A stretch of 12,533 nt of DNA, from the NCBI GenBank assembly GCA_009602725.1, contig WELB01000159.1:101828-114360 (forward strand), in the 5' to 3' direction. How positions within the stretch are numbered: the stretch's first letter is position 1; each line of letters begins with the position of its first letter. Below are positions 1 to 7,937 of this stretch, one piece after another. The position numbers and the translations under genes were made by a program. The notes under the pieces were generated by a model. The model had not been told where the DNA came from. It worked only from the letters and a program-made list of their open reading frames with translations, and ran no database searches. This DNA is from Spirogloea muscicola. Lineage: Eukaryota > Streptophyta > Zygnematophyceae > Spirogloeales > Spirogloeaceae.

Positions 1-430
1 TCCGATTACCCCCGATGTGATCAGCTCTTGCCAGCGGCAATCGACATCTTTGGCTGCTTAGGTCCTCGTTTCCTTACTTTCCTTCAAAACATAGCCAATC
101 TAGGCTACACACGACATGCAGATGTGTTCCCGGCTGATATGAGCTTGCCAGCTGCTTATCTGTCGTTGTTGCGACGTCGAGTTTCGGCCTGTTTGCAGCG
201 TGCTCAGGCTATTGCTTTGCACCAGAAAGCTGGGCGAGCTCTAGTTGGTGGCAGAAGGGCTTCGAATCTGCCATCTAGTATCCAGGCATCGGTTAGCGAC
301 CTTTATGTTTTGACCCGTGGTTACTGAGCGGGTCAATCTACTGTAGGTTATGTAGGTCTTAAGATGTGCTTGCCTTTGTACTTGGCCATTTGGCCTTCGT
401 TTGTTTCAAATATACGAAATTCCTTCTGTT
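1..430 (+). mobile_element. LINE-like retroelement, 3' end: ORF C-terminus plus 3' tail
   Basis: An open frame enters from the window edge and stops at 325-327, giving about 108 residues with no initiator in view. It carries DIFGCLGPRFLTFL followed about 35 residues later by LLRRRVSACLQRAQAIAL. In my judgement this resembles the C-terminal tail of LINE-type reverse transcriptase ORFs in green algae, where a VFG-like motif is followed by an RR..S..LQRA helix. The non-coding tail after the stop (about 328-430) recurs at 476-553 (inverted), 766-830 and 6866-7010. That is what one expects of 5'-truncated non-LTR copies sharing a 3' end. The reverse transcriptase domain would lie outside the window. 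The family assignment is inference, but the repetition of the tail is visible directly. Confidence 0.5.
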
Positions 431-475
431 GAGGAATAGAGTAAATAATGAGCGACGGAGTGCCTGAGTGGCCAT

Positions 476-553
476 TTCTCGAAGGCAAGCACATCGATGT
501 ACATCACCTGCTGCTAAGCTGACCAGCTCAGTAACCACGAGTCAGCACGTAGA
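476..553 (-). repeat. Inverted copy of the LINE-like 3' tail
   Basis: Read on the minus strand, 548-496 matches plus-strand 6914-6966 at 52 of 53 positions by eye, including TGGTTACTGAG and AGCAGCAGGTGATGTACATC. It is also related to 308-380 of the copy that ends just upstream, so the two form an inverted pair with arms near 316-384 and 476-540. No coding sequence is included. It is probably a short tail-only copy or a rearranged piece of the same element. Confidence 0.75.
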
Positions 554-765
554 GCAAATCCGCTGGGCGGTGTAGGCTATTTGTGTAACGAGTTTACACT
601 CACATCAACCCAATTTTTGGGCTCGCTTTTCCAGCCCCTATCCTCAATGGGCAAGCCCTTTCTAATTTCCGAATTTGTCCATTCTTTTCGGGCTGTCCCC
701 TGCTGCTGCCCTACTCCTCTAGCAGCTCCAGTAGCTGCTAGATGCTAGCTGCCACGTCATTTGAC

Positions 766-830
766 GTGCTTTGCCTTTGTACTTGCCCATATTGGCCTTC
801 CATAATTTCAAAGACATGGAAATTCTTCTC
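766..830 (+). repeat. Third copy of the LINE-like tail (distal part)
   Basis: The segment around GTGCTTTGCCTTTGTACTTG, then TTGGCCTTC, a TTTCAAA and AAATTCTTCT, lines up in order with about 362-427 of the first copy, with small gaps. Only the distal half of the tail is present. The 210 bases before it (556-765) show no gene or RNA that I can recognise. Confidence 0.6.
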
Positions 831-867
831 TATGGGCGCGCACTTTCTTTAATTCCAGCTCAGGAGT

Positions 868-1107
868 TCAACACAATTCGGCCGGCCTGCCAAAGTTTCC
901 CTTGCTTCGCTGGCACATGGCACAGGTTTGCATAAGCGTGCACCTGGGCTGGCAATCGCTGCCACCAAAAAGGCGCCGCAAAGCCTTTTTGCTCTCGTTT
1001 GACTCCCAGATTACCACTGCATGGCGTATCATGCAGCTCTTACATGTGGTACTATGCATGGCTATGTAGTCAGGGACCACAATGGCGTCGCCGTGCCACC
1101 GAAAGCG
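868..1107 (-). mobile_element. Ty3/gypsy-type integrase zinc-binding region, decayed
   Basis: The minus-strand frame reads GDAIVVPD, then a degraded histidine segment around IRHAVVIWESNESKKALRRLFG, then TCAMCQRSKGNFGRPAEL before a stop at 868-870. This order fits the H2C2 zinc-binding head of Ty3/gypsy integrases: a G..I.VPD strand, H...GH.G..KT, then C..CQR.K and a G.PAGLL-like tail. The paired cysteines survive, but the GH.G motif and the tryptophan-rich W.GM stretch are damaged. The catalytic D,D-35-E core is absent. It follows the RNase H relic at 1360-1600 on the same strand and in the expected pol order, so both probably come from one insertion. Confidence 0.65.
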
Positions 1108-1359
1108 TCTGTCGTTGGAGTTGTGCGTAGATGTTGCCACAGCAAAACCAAGGGTCTGTGGCATCCCCCTCATGAATACGCTCGTACAATTCAGAGAGGT
1201 TGGCAGGTGAGGTTGGGCAGGGTTGCCGAAAAGGGCACAAGTAGGACGCATGCCTGCAGCCTGAACCCCTGACGCATTCAAGGCAGCCACCGCAGCCCCT
1301 GTTTCTGATAATATTAGCAACATCGAGCCTTCAAGAGTGGTACTCCGGGAACGTATTGA

Positions 1360-1600
1360 TGCTGTACATGCAGCCCAACGAGCTTGCCGCTTTGTCCAAT
1401 TCTGTTGTGTGTGGAACTACGTCAACGGTCAATGATCCGTGACTACTGTGAAGTCTACACCTTCCAGGTAGCAATGCCAAAGACGTAAGGTGTGTAGCAC
1501 AATTAGCAGCTCCTCCGGAAGGTATATAAGCTCTGCAGGAATCAGCAGATGCCTGTAGTATGCTATAGGGTGGCCCTCTTGCAAGAGCACGGCACCAATG
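1360..1600 (-). mobile_element. Ty3/gypsy-type RNase H domain, decayed
   Basis: Starting at 1599 the minus strand reads IGAVLLQEGHPIAYY, LIPAE, EELLIVLHTLRLW, YLEGVDFTVVTDH, then an in-frame stop, PLT, another stop, and further on RQARW. This is the characteristic RNase H core of Ty3/gypsy reverse transcriptases (GAVL.Q, IAYYSRKL..AE, ALR.WR.YL.G..F.V.TDH.PL). The two in-frame stops (about 1430-1432 and 1418-1420) and the short gaps show a dead copy. The reverse transcriptase domain that should precede it is not recognisable. At that position the window holds a gag relic of opposite orientation. Confidence 0.75.
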
Positions 1601-1949
1601 ACCCTTTAAGAGGCGTCACAAATTAGCTAATCAGACACGCCTTTTCGAGGAAAAGCTAGAACCACGCTTCGCTGGCACAGCTCTGTACAGCTCTCGCCCA
1701 AGAGGGCATGTCACCTTGGGATATGCGCAGAGTCGCAAACCTAATGGAGCATCTAGGCGGCAACGGACTGTAACGGACCCTGCCTCCGACGCTCTGCTGG
1801 GGGCGTTGAGCGAGGAGGTGCAAGGCATGCTTGCCGGCTGGCTAACTGTGAGCAACGGGCAAAGGGGGTCATGGCTGAAATACACGCAATGCACCTAGGC
1901 CAGGGCCAGGCGGACACCCTGCACTAGTTGGCCCGCCCGTCCGCACTCC

Positions 1950-2400
1950 AGAAGTACTCCGGCCAGATGGAGCATGGGGACCTCTGGCTGGACGAGATCA
2001 CGGAGTGGTTTGTGCTCACGGCACGGCCGAGGGGGCAAGAGTGCATCTTGCCGCTACTTACCTAAGTGGCGAGCCTCACCAGTGGTGGAATACGGTGAAG
2101 AAAGCATCCACTCCCGAGATGTACAATACGTGGGTGTCTTTCTCAAGCTCATTGACCAGCGTGTGTGGTGAGGTCCATTCGGAGCTCAAGGGCGTGACGA
2201 GCTGGATGTCACCAAAGTGCGCGGCAACTTCGAGGACTATGTGAGGCGCTTTCGTCTCCTGGTGTCGAAGCTGAGCAGTGAGCCAATGAAGACTGTGGAT
2301 TAGTGCAAGCGTTTGAAGGCTGGGCTGCTGGACCACCTGACGGAGTGGGCTGGCGTGGACCCCAGCTCTGTTGTATTGGAGACCACAAGGCTCCCAGGTC
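1950..2400 (+). mobile_element. Ty3/gypsy-type gag relic, plus-strand copy
   Basis: Three frames must be combined to follow the capsid-like domain: KYSGQMEHGDLWLDEITEWF, then AATYLSGEPHQWW and STPEMYNTWVSF, then DELDVTKVRGNFEDYVRRF and LSSEPMKTVD followed by a stop. The pattern W.....FLSGEA..WW......W..F...L......D.L....Q.G....Y...F is that of retrotransposon gag (Retrotrans_gag type). Frameshifts near 2035 and 2170 and a stop near 2300 mark it as non-functional. It has a diverged mirror copy immediately downstream. No primer-binding site or LTR could be delimited. Confidence 0.7.
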
Positions 2401-2765
2401 TCCCAGCCTTAAAATGCTGGCACTGATCCACCGGCTTCATTGGCTCACTGCTCAACTTTGACACCAGGTGACGGAAACTCCTCACTTCTTCGAAGTTGCA
2501 GCGCATCTTGAGCCTTGAGCCTTAAGCTCCGCGTAGACCTCACCATAGACATTGGTCAAAGAGGTTGAGAAACTCCCACATGATGTACATTTCGGCAGTG
2601 GAGGTTTCCTCACAAAATTCCCTATGGGTGAGGCTCACCAGTGAGGTGCGTAGGGGCAAGATGCTCTCTTGCCACCTCGTCCGTGCAACAGAGCACGAAC
2701 CACTTCGTCCAGCAAGGCTTGGAGGGCCTCCACGCTCCATCTGGTTGGAGTACCTCCATACTGAA
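2401..2765 (-). mobile_element. Ty3/gypsy-type gag relic, inverted copy
   Basis: Reading the minus strand from about 2755 down to 2405 gives the same domain as the plus copy at 1950-2400: RYSNQMERGG, a LTHREF segment, STAEMYIMWEFLNLFDQ, then MRCNFEEVRSFRHLVSKLSS and EPMKPVDQC. At DNA level the arms share blocks such as GAGCAGTGAGCCAATGAAG, so they are true inverted duplicates with many substitutions. Each copy shows different damage, and the SEPMK(T/P)VD segment is free of the stop here. The orientation matches the pol relic at 868-1600, so this arm may be the gag of that element, with the plus arm a later inverted insertion. Confidence 0.65.
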
Positions 2766-2807
2766 TGCAAGTCACTGCGGTACTGGTGCAGCAGCAAGCC
2801 GTCAAGC

Positions 2808-2846
2808 AGCTGTGAGAAGCTGTGAGAAGCCAGCTGTGAGAAGCCA
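2808..2846. repeat. Short tandem repeat, 10-14 bp unit
   Basis: TGTGAGAAGC occurs at 2811-2820, 2821-2830 and 2835-2844; the last two are separated by CAGC. It lies beyond the 5' boundary of the minus-strand gag relic and has no evident function. Confidence 0.85.
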
Positions 2847-2849
2847 GCC

Positions 2850-3500
2850 CGAAAAGAATTGACAAAGATTTGAAGGGCCCAAATGACGGAGGGGCCTTGA
2901 GCCACATTACATTGGAAATAGCTCTTTCTTCTTTCCATTGCTTCTCCCTGCCACCTTGTTCGTTCCTTGTGGCTTTCTTGAAGAGCGGAGATTCTTCCAG
3001 TAGAGGGGGATGGCAGTGATGGGCCAGCCCAGAAACGTAATAAAGTTCGAGTGCAATCAAGGAGCCTTGATGCGTGTCGACTTTTGGCAATCTGACAACT
3101 AAAAGAGGGCATGCTGGCTGACAAATGCGTAAGCATCATAGAGTATTCTGCTGTTGGAGCATGAGGAGCCAGAAGTTGCAGGCCCCTGAAGGGATCTCTA
3201 ACACTCCCATGTCAAATACGTTCAGATAAGTAAGACTGTATGTTGAGGACCTACGACAACAACAGCCCTCAAGTTGGATTGCGCGCACGGAGTGACGGTT
3301 GTTAATATTCTGCAACAACCTGCAGTCGTTCTGTAAATGTGGAGCTGCGCAAATGCTTGGGTTAGCTTCCCCTGGAAATACTAGCAGCGTGCCCTCTTTT
3401 CATCACACATCAAACGGCTGTTTCTTAACGACGTTAACAGAGGTGCTGCAGCCTGGCCTGGCGCATGTACGTGGTGTTTGTGAATCTACATGCTGGTCAC
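2850..3500. other. Unassigned stretch
   Basis: I see no recognisable gene, RNA or intact repeat here. The first part (to about 3100) could be the diverged 5' leader of the minus-strand gag copy. Its minus-strand frames stay open for 150-200 codons, but the translations look like non-coding sequence. CTTCCAGTAGAGG (2996-3008) recurs at 6826-6838, the only shared oligomer I noticed. A minus-strand frame at 3318-3136 begins just after a TTGTTGCAG acceptor-like site and could be a terminal exon of the unknown gene at 3501-4318, but nothing else supports that. Confidence 0.4.
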
Positions 3501-4318
3501 CTTGTGAAGCAGGACTGCAATGGTGCACACTGCTTTTGCAGTATGTCCGCCTCCAAGGCCCTCTAGTAAAAGAGCCCTCTTATGGCCTGTATGACCTTGG
3601 CTGCACTAGTATGCAATGGCACTGAAGTTTCTTGCAAGCGTAGATCTGAGGGACCAATGAGGGGCTCGTCTGCCAAGTGGCTGTGTCTACTGCTGGTGAT
3701 CTGTAAGTGTACCAGGTGCAGCATGTGCAATAGTTGGCTTTTACTTGCTTCGAGCTTCAGAAGTTGAAGATATGAGTCCCTGTTGGATGCTCCAGCGGTG
3801 CTTAGGTCATTTGCGTCTGTCATGAATCTGTCATCATAATCTGAACTATCGGTCATCAAGCAATGGCTAGCAGGACTACACCCTGACTCTGTGGACATTG
3901 ACCCTATTCCGGCCGTTTTCACCCCCTTTGGGTGGCCATTTACTCCCATCGCCCCACTTTGAAGAGCTTCTTCTAGTTTGCTTCCATAATTGCAGTGTGT
4001 ACCTATGTCCATTGCACTTCTATGCTCACCTTTATGATTTTCCATCTCTCATGCTCTTCTCCCCTACCTGTTGTCCTGCTTCTTGCATAGCCCTCTCTCT
4101 TGTCCACTTCCATGACAGCAGACTTCAACAACTGGAGGGTATGGAGGTACAAGATACTGTAGCAGCCATTTAGGTGGCTTCAACGGTCCAGTCGTCCAGG
4201 CATCTAGCCCATCATACAACAATTCATAGGCACGCCAATCTGAAGCAGTGTTGTGGTTGCCCTCTTCAGGGGACTGGGGCTTCACAGGGCTTCCAACTCG
4301 AAGACTAGTGCGAGCCAA
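3501..4318 (-). CDS. Unrecognised gene, possible exons (partial model)
   Basis: Two adjoining minus-strand open segments look protein-like. The first (about 4318-4068) contains DWRAYELLYDGLDAW and PPKWLLQYLVPPYPPVVEV but no ATG. The second runs from about 4045 to 3745 and ends in YLQLLKLEA, at a GTAAAA donor. A CATACAG acceptor at 3587 then restores the phase (1+2 bases, giving Ser) into an 86-base exon, 3586-3501, reading HKRALLLEGLGGGHTAKAV and CTIAVLLHK, which ends at AAG before GTGACC. The join between the first two segments is not settled; 4107-4003 is one phase-compatible option. Neither start nor stop could be fixed. It begins just after the ALKBH6 stop and so could also be untranslated or pseudogenic sequence. 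I do not recognise the family. Confidence 0.3.
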
Positions 4319-4351
4319 GGTCTTCTGCCTGGCTTGTATGGCCTAACATCG

Positions 4352-6430
4352 TCACAGGCGGAAGAGCTTAGCTCGCACTTTCTCTACCCTCCGGCACGTC
4401 AACGAGACGCGAGCTTGAGCCCAAGCTGCAGACAGTGGAACCTGTGCTTTTGACTCGGGTCCCTCACCGTCAGATCTCTGCAAGATTGCCCAATTCAACG
4501 ACGTCAGATTAGGTTCACTCAACAGCAGTGTCTTGAGTTGTTGATAGGTTGTAAGAGGTAGCGTTCACCTCCACAGCATTTGCGTCGATAACCTCTGAGA
4601 TTTCGTGCAGATAGTCTGGCATCCACATGGCAGCAAGCAACCAGTGATATCAGCAGAGGAAGGACATAAGAGGAAGGAATTTGCTACTATTTCCCTGCAG
4701 CATCGACCTACTTACTTAGTGGTCTTCTAGGAGGCGCAGTAATTCTTGGGCAAACCAAATGAGGTGCGTACCCTGGTACGCGGCATCCTTGAAGATCAGC
4801 AACGACCTGGGCGGTAGTGTGACGGGAAGAACAGGCGGAGGTGGATGGCCTCTAGCAGCACCCTGGATACTTCCGTCAGAGCAAGCCAAATTCGAGCTTC
4901 CACCACATCTCATAAACATTGACATCAATAAGATCATGTTGTTGAGGAAGGCTCTGACTGAGAAATACATAGCAGTGAGCGAAGGTGGTGAAGTTGGTGA
5001 AGTGTAGATGGCATGGATGCTGAGCAGATTCAGTCATCTCTACTACTACTCATAACTCCTCAATTCCCACTATCAATGGGTAATTAGCAGCCATGCCTCC
5101 CTTGCAGAAGCGCAGACTTTGCATCGCACCTCAGCAAGCAGGCCTTGGTGGGGGTGAAATTGCATGATCGCTGGCAGGCCCAACGACAGGATGAGGACAA
5201 CGGGGTAGTACAAGGGCCCATCCTGGTGCCGCTGCAGTCAGCCATGACCTTGGGCTCCATAAGAGAATGACCGACACGCGTGACACAAATTGCACATCGC
5301 ATGTGTGGCAGAGTTGTGATGGAAGGCCTCACCATGATGCCCTGGCCTGGCGCGTATTCATTAATCAGAATGTGATTGATTGGAGAAACCAGCTCATTAA
5401 AGTCCTCCTCCAGCCTTGCCGCCAGCGCTGCCAGCCACGTCGGCACTGCAGGTCACAGTGGGTGACAAATATGTCAATTCTAGGCCGAGCATGTGAGAAT
5501 GAGAAGGGCACCAGTGAAAAGAACATGTAAGCATCCTAATCATCTAGTCATGTCGTTCACGGAAGCTGACATAAGTAAGGACGTATAGGATGCACAATTA
5601 TCATGTTGCATAAGATGATTGTATTAGTTGGAAGGCAATTGATGGGTGTCCTCACTTGCTTGCGGGATCATCCCTTTCTCATGGACTGTGCCACCTGGCA
5701 CGCGTCGCGGCTGCTGTTCAGGGTTGTGCACCCCAGTCTGACTGCTGATGAAGGAGGCGAGGGCCCCAGCGCCTGCCTGGAACTTTCACGACCAGTGCTT
5801 TCGCGCAGTGGCCAAGCTGTGGGCTGACAAGAGCGACGGGGACTGCGTAGGTGGGGAGAAAGTGTCACCCCACTCCTGCAAGCGGCGATTGCGAACCACC
5901 CGCCACTTGGCGTTTGGAACGCCGTAGACCTGGTGGCAAAGGTCAGGAGCATGAGTGAAGGTGGAGGAAGCTTGACATCAGTCAATGCACTTCCGACCTG
6001 GTATGGCACGTCAGTCTAAGCATCACAAACGCATGGCAGGTGTTGTGACTTAGGAGGCGGTATGCTTTGAAGCTTTGGTACTGCAATGACTGTATACAAG
6101 TTCATTAGACTTTGATGTAGGAAGAATGCTCTTTCGCTTACCCAAAAACCCTCAGTTTGTCCAATGCTCAACAAGCTGCTAAGTTAGCTGCTTCGAAATT
6201 GAACATATCCAACAAGTTCATACAGTGGCCATAACAATGTAAGCACGCGTCAGCAAGCTTGTGGCGTCGGGGCTCGGCTGGGGCAGCTGGGCCAGAACCT
6301 GCTTCAGCAGCAAGGCCTCCTCCGCGGGCGTCACGTAGTCGGGCGCGCAGTACACAGTGGGCAGGTCGCCGACGCGCCAGCGGGCGAGCTGCTCGGCGGC
6401 CTGCGTGCCGTCCTCGCCGCTTTGGGGCAT
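4352..6430 (-). CDS. ALKBH6: ALKBH6-type 2-oxoglutarate/Fe(II) dioxygenase, 8 exons
   Basis: The predicted protein has 236 residues, close to the roughly 238 of human ALKBH6. Exons on the minus strand: 6430-6299, 5929-5869, 5694-5656, 5445-5333, 5231-5130, 4862-4772, 4615-4569 and 4477-4352. All seven introns (91-369 bases) are GT-AG and keep frame, several with a CTGAC-like branch site near the acceptor. The ATG at 6430 was chosen because WRVGDLPTVY (residues 18-27) then sits where plant and animal ALKBH6 begin. Family landmarks follow in order: LQEWGGTVHEKGMIP (61-75), NHILINEYAPGQGIM (101-115), the iron ligands H117 and D119 in HQDGP, LYYPVVLILSLG, SLLIFKDAAYQDYLH with distal ligand H183, and the AlkB RxxxxxR motif R218-R224 for 2-oxoglutarate. 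ALKBH6 belongs to the AlkB nucleic-acid demethylase family, and its substrate is not settled. No targeting peptide is evident, so nucleus or cytosol is inferred. One oddity: Arg116 replaces the Pro usual before HxD. Confidence 0.93.
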
Positions 6431-6865
6431 GTCAGCTAGTCCGGCCAGCACCACGTCCCAAAACCCAAATCCTGGACCTCGGCACCAGTGGGGCCCCCCG
6501 CCGCCACCGCAACGCCGAGCACGCGCGCAGCCGTCGTGGCCGCCTTCGCAAGCCTCCTTCTGACGGCAGTCGCCAATCACCCAGACCCGCGGGCTGCTGC
6601 GACAGCCTTGCCAAGCCTTCCCACTTGTTGGTTGTGGACCTTGTTCATTCCTTTGGCCTGGGGCTGGCCTCCCACAGCCACTGGTTTGCATTAGAAGAGC
6701 ATGTTCTCATCTTTCCCAGCCATTTGCTTTTGGGGCAGGCCTTCCACAGCCGTCGCCCCTTTCCTGGCTGCTTTATGCAACCGGTCTTTCATTTCTGCAA
6801 GAGCTGCTTCACAGGAAAGAGACGCTTCCAGTAGAGGCTACCTCTCTCCCTGCCTCGGCACAAGA
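6431..6865. other. ALKBH6 upstream region
   Basis: This should hold the ALKBH6 5' leader and promoter on the minus strand. No clear TATA box is visible. The ALKBH6 frame stays open upstream to an in-frame ATG at 6691, which would add 87 Gly/Arg/Cys-rich residues. That extension has no match to the ALKBH6 N-termini I know and is probably 5' leader. From about 6640 the sequence becomes pyrimidine-rich on the plus strand and may already be old element debris leading into the LINE-tail copy at 6866. Confidence 0.45.
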
Positions 6866-7010
6866 GCTTGTCAGTTGCCGTCCGGGATTCGGGCATCAGT
6901 TAGCGACCTCTAAGTGCTGACTCGTGGTTACTGAGCGGGTCAGCTTAGCAGCAGGTGATGTACATCTGCCAAGGTGCTTGCCGTTGTACTTGGCCACATA
7001 GGCCCTCCAT
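6866..7010 (+). repeat. LINE-like tail copy between ALKBH6 and MutS2
   Basis: It begins with the last codons of the element ORF (LPSGIRASVSDL then a stop, against LPSSIQASVSDL at the 5' end of the window). It continues through TGGTTACTGAGCGGGTCA, the AGCAGCAGGTGATGTACATC block and GTTGTACTTGGCCA. It lacks the residues that follow the Leu in the first copy (VLTRGY). The part from 6914 to 6966 is almost identical to the inverted copy at 548-496, closer than either is to the copy at 1-430. It is a 5'-truncated copy in the intergenic space. Confidence 0.75.
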
Positions 7011-7360
7011 CACTTCATACACACTCCATTCCTGCCTCTAGGCCTCCTCCAGCCCCCTCCCCCATCCCCCGCCAGGCTCCTTCTCCCCAAAGGCCTGAAA
7101 GGCGCCAAAACCACACAGCTCTTCTCCGAGCAGTTGTGGCTGCGGAGTGTCTTCTCCGCAAGCCACTCACTTCACTGCGCGGTGCGGTGTTTGTTGGGCT
7201 TCCCACTTGCCTTGTCCAGCATTTGGGCTGGCCTTTCACCACTGCTTCGTTCTCTTCCACCGCCATCGCCTTCGTTTGGAAGAGCTTCTATTGTCACAGC
7301 CGAGCCAGGCAGAGTCCAAGGTGTCCACGACTCTCATATGTCGTTCCGCCCCCTGCCCTA
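7011..7360. other. Intergenic, no gene seen
   Basis: CT-rich on the plus strand, with short open frames on both strands and no recognisable protein, RNA or repeat. It probably lies beyond the MutS2 transcript end and upstream of ALKBH6. Confidence 0.4.
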
Positions 7361-7530
7361 GCCATGCATTGGGCGCATGATATGTGCTGACAACCACCTA
7401 TGGCGGCCACAGATGTGGACCGAGCCAGAAGAAGCGACTCTACTGGCCATGCATTGGGCACATGATATGTGCTGACAACCACCTGCGGCGGCCGCAGATG
7501 TGGACCGAGCCAGAAGAAGCGACTGTACAA
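7361..7530. repeat. 85-bp direct tandem duplication
   Basis: Unit 1 (7361-7445) and unit 2 (7446-7530) start with GCCATGCATTGGG and share GATATGTGCTGACAACCACC and GATGTGGACCGAGCCAGAAG. I count about five substitutions in the first 79 bases (G/A at unit position 15, three changes near 39-50, C/G near 75), then divergence. There are only two units. One arm of the unit, CATGATATGTG, is itself partly self-complementary. It lies about 400 bases past the MutS2 stop. Confidence 0.9.
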
Positions 7531-7937
7531 TGCCACATCATCGACTGCGTTGCAGTTGCTGATGCCCCTTGGCTTGAGCTGCTGCCGTTTCTGCAACAGC
7601 AGATACTCACTGTATATGGTCCTCCAAGCTATGATCGGGGTGAGTAAGCCGTCTTCCATACCTGATTGCTATCCAGCTAACACAAGAGGATAGGGCTCCC
7701 CCAAAGGGACAGTGGTCGTATTCGATCGGTCATGATCGTTTACGATTGAGCACAACCGGGCCAAGCAATGCCTCTTCTGCGTTACGGGAAGAGTTGGTAC
7801 ATACAGAGCATCAAGTCAGCAGGGCAAGCACTCTGTCAACAAGAACCAAATGTAATTGACAGTGAGGAGTTAGAGTCCCCAATGAATACGTGAATTGCTA
7901 CGTGTTGATATTTGGTGTGGCCCTGCCCGCAGCTACT
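7531..7937 (-). other. MutS2 3' flank
   Basis: This is the likely 3' untranslated region and terminator zone of MutS2 on the minus strand. I see no AATAAA-type signal that I would trust on that strand, no TGTAA in a convincing position and no other gene. A palindrome-like CGATCGGTCATGATCG occurs at 7723-7738. Confidence 0.4.

Noticed and set aside
1523-1534. TATATAAGCTC as a promoter TATA box on the plus strand
   Set aside because: It lies inside the RNase H relic, where the minus strand reads coding remnants (Leu-Ile-Tyr), and no downstream plus-strand gene begins.
3501-3586. Alba/Rpp20-like nucleic-acid-binding motif in LLLEGLGGGHTAKAV
   Set aside because: The spacing after the GLG is one residue too long for the Alba G.G.AI..AV pattern, and the upstream strand of the fold is missing.
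4759-5007. 82-codon plus-strand open frame
   Set aside because: Antisense to ALKBH6 exon 6 and intron 5, which match the family on the minus strand.
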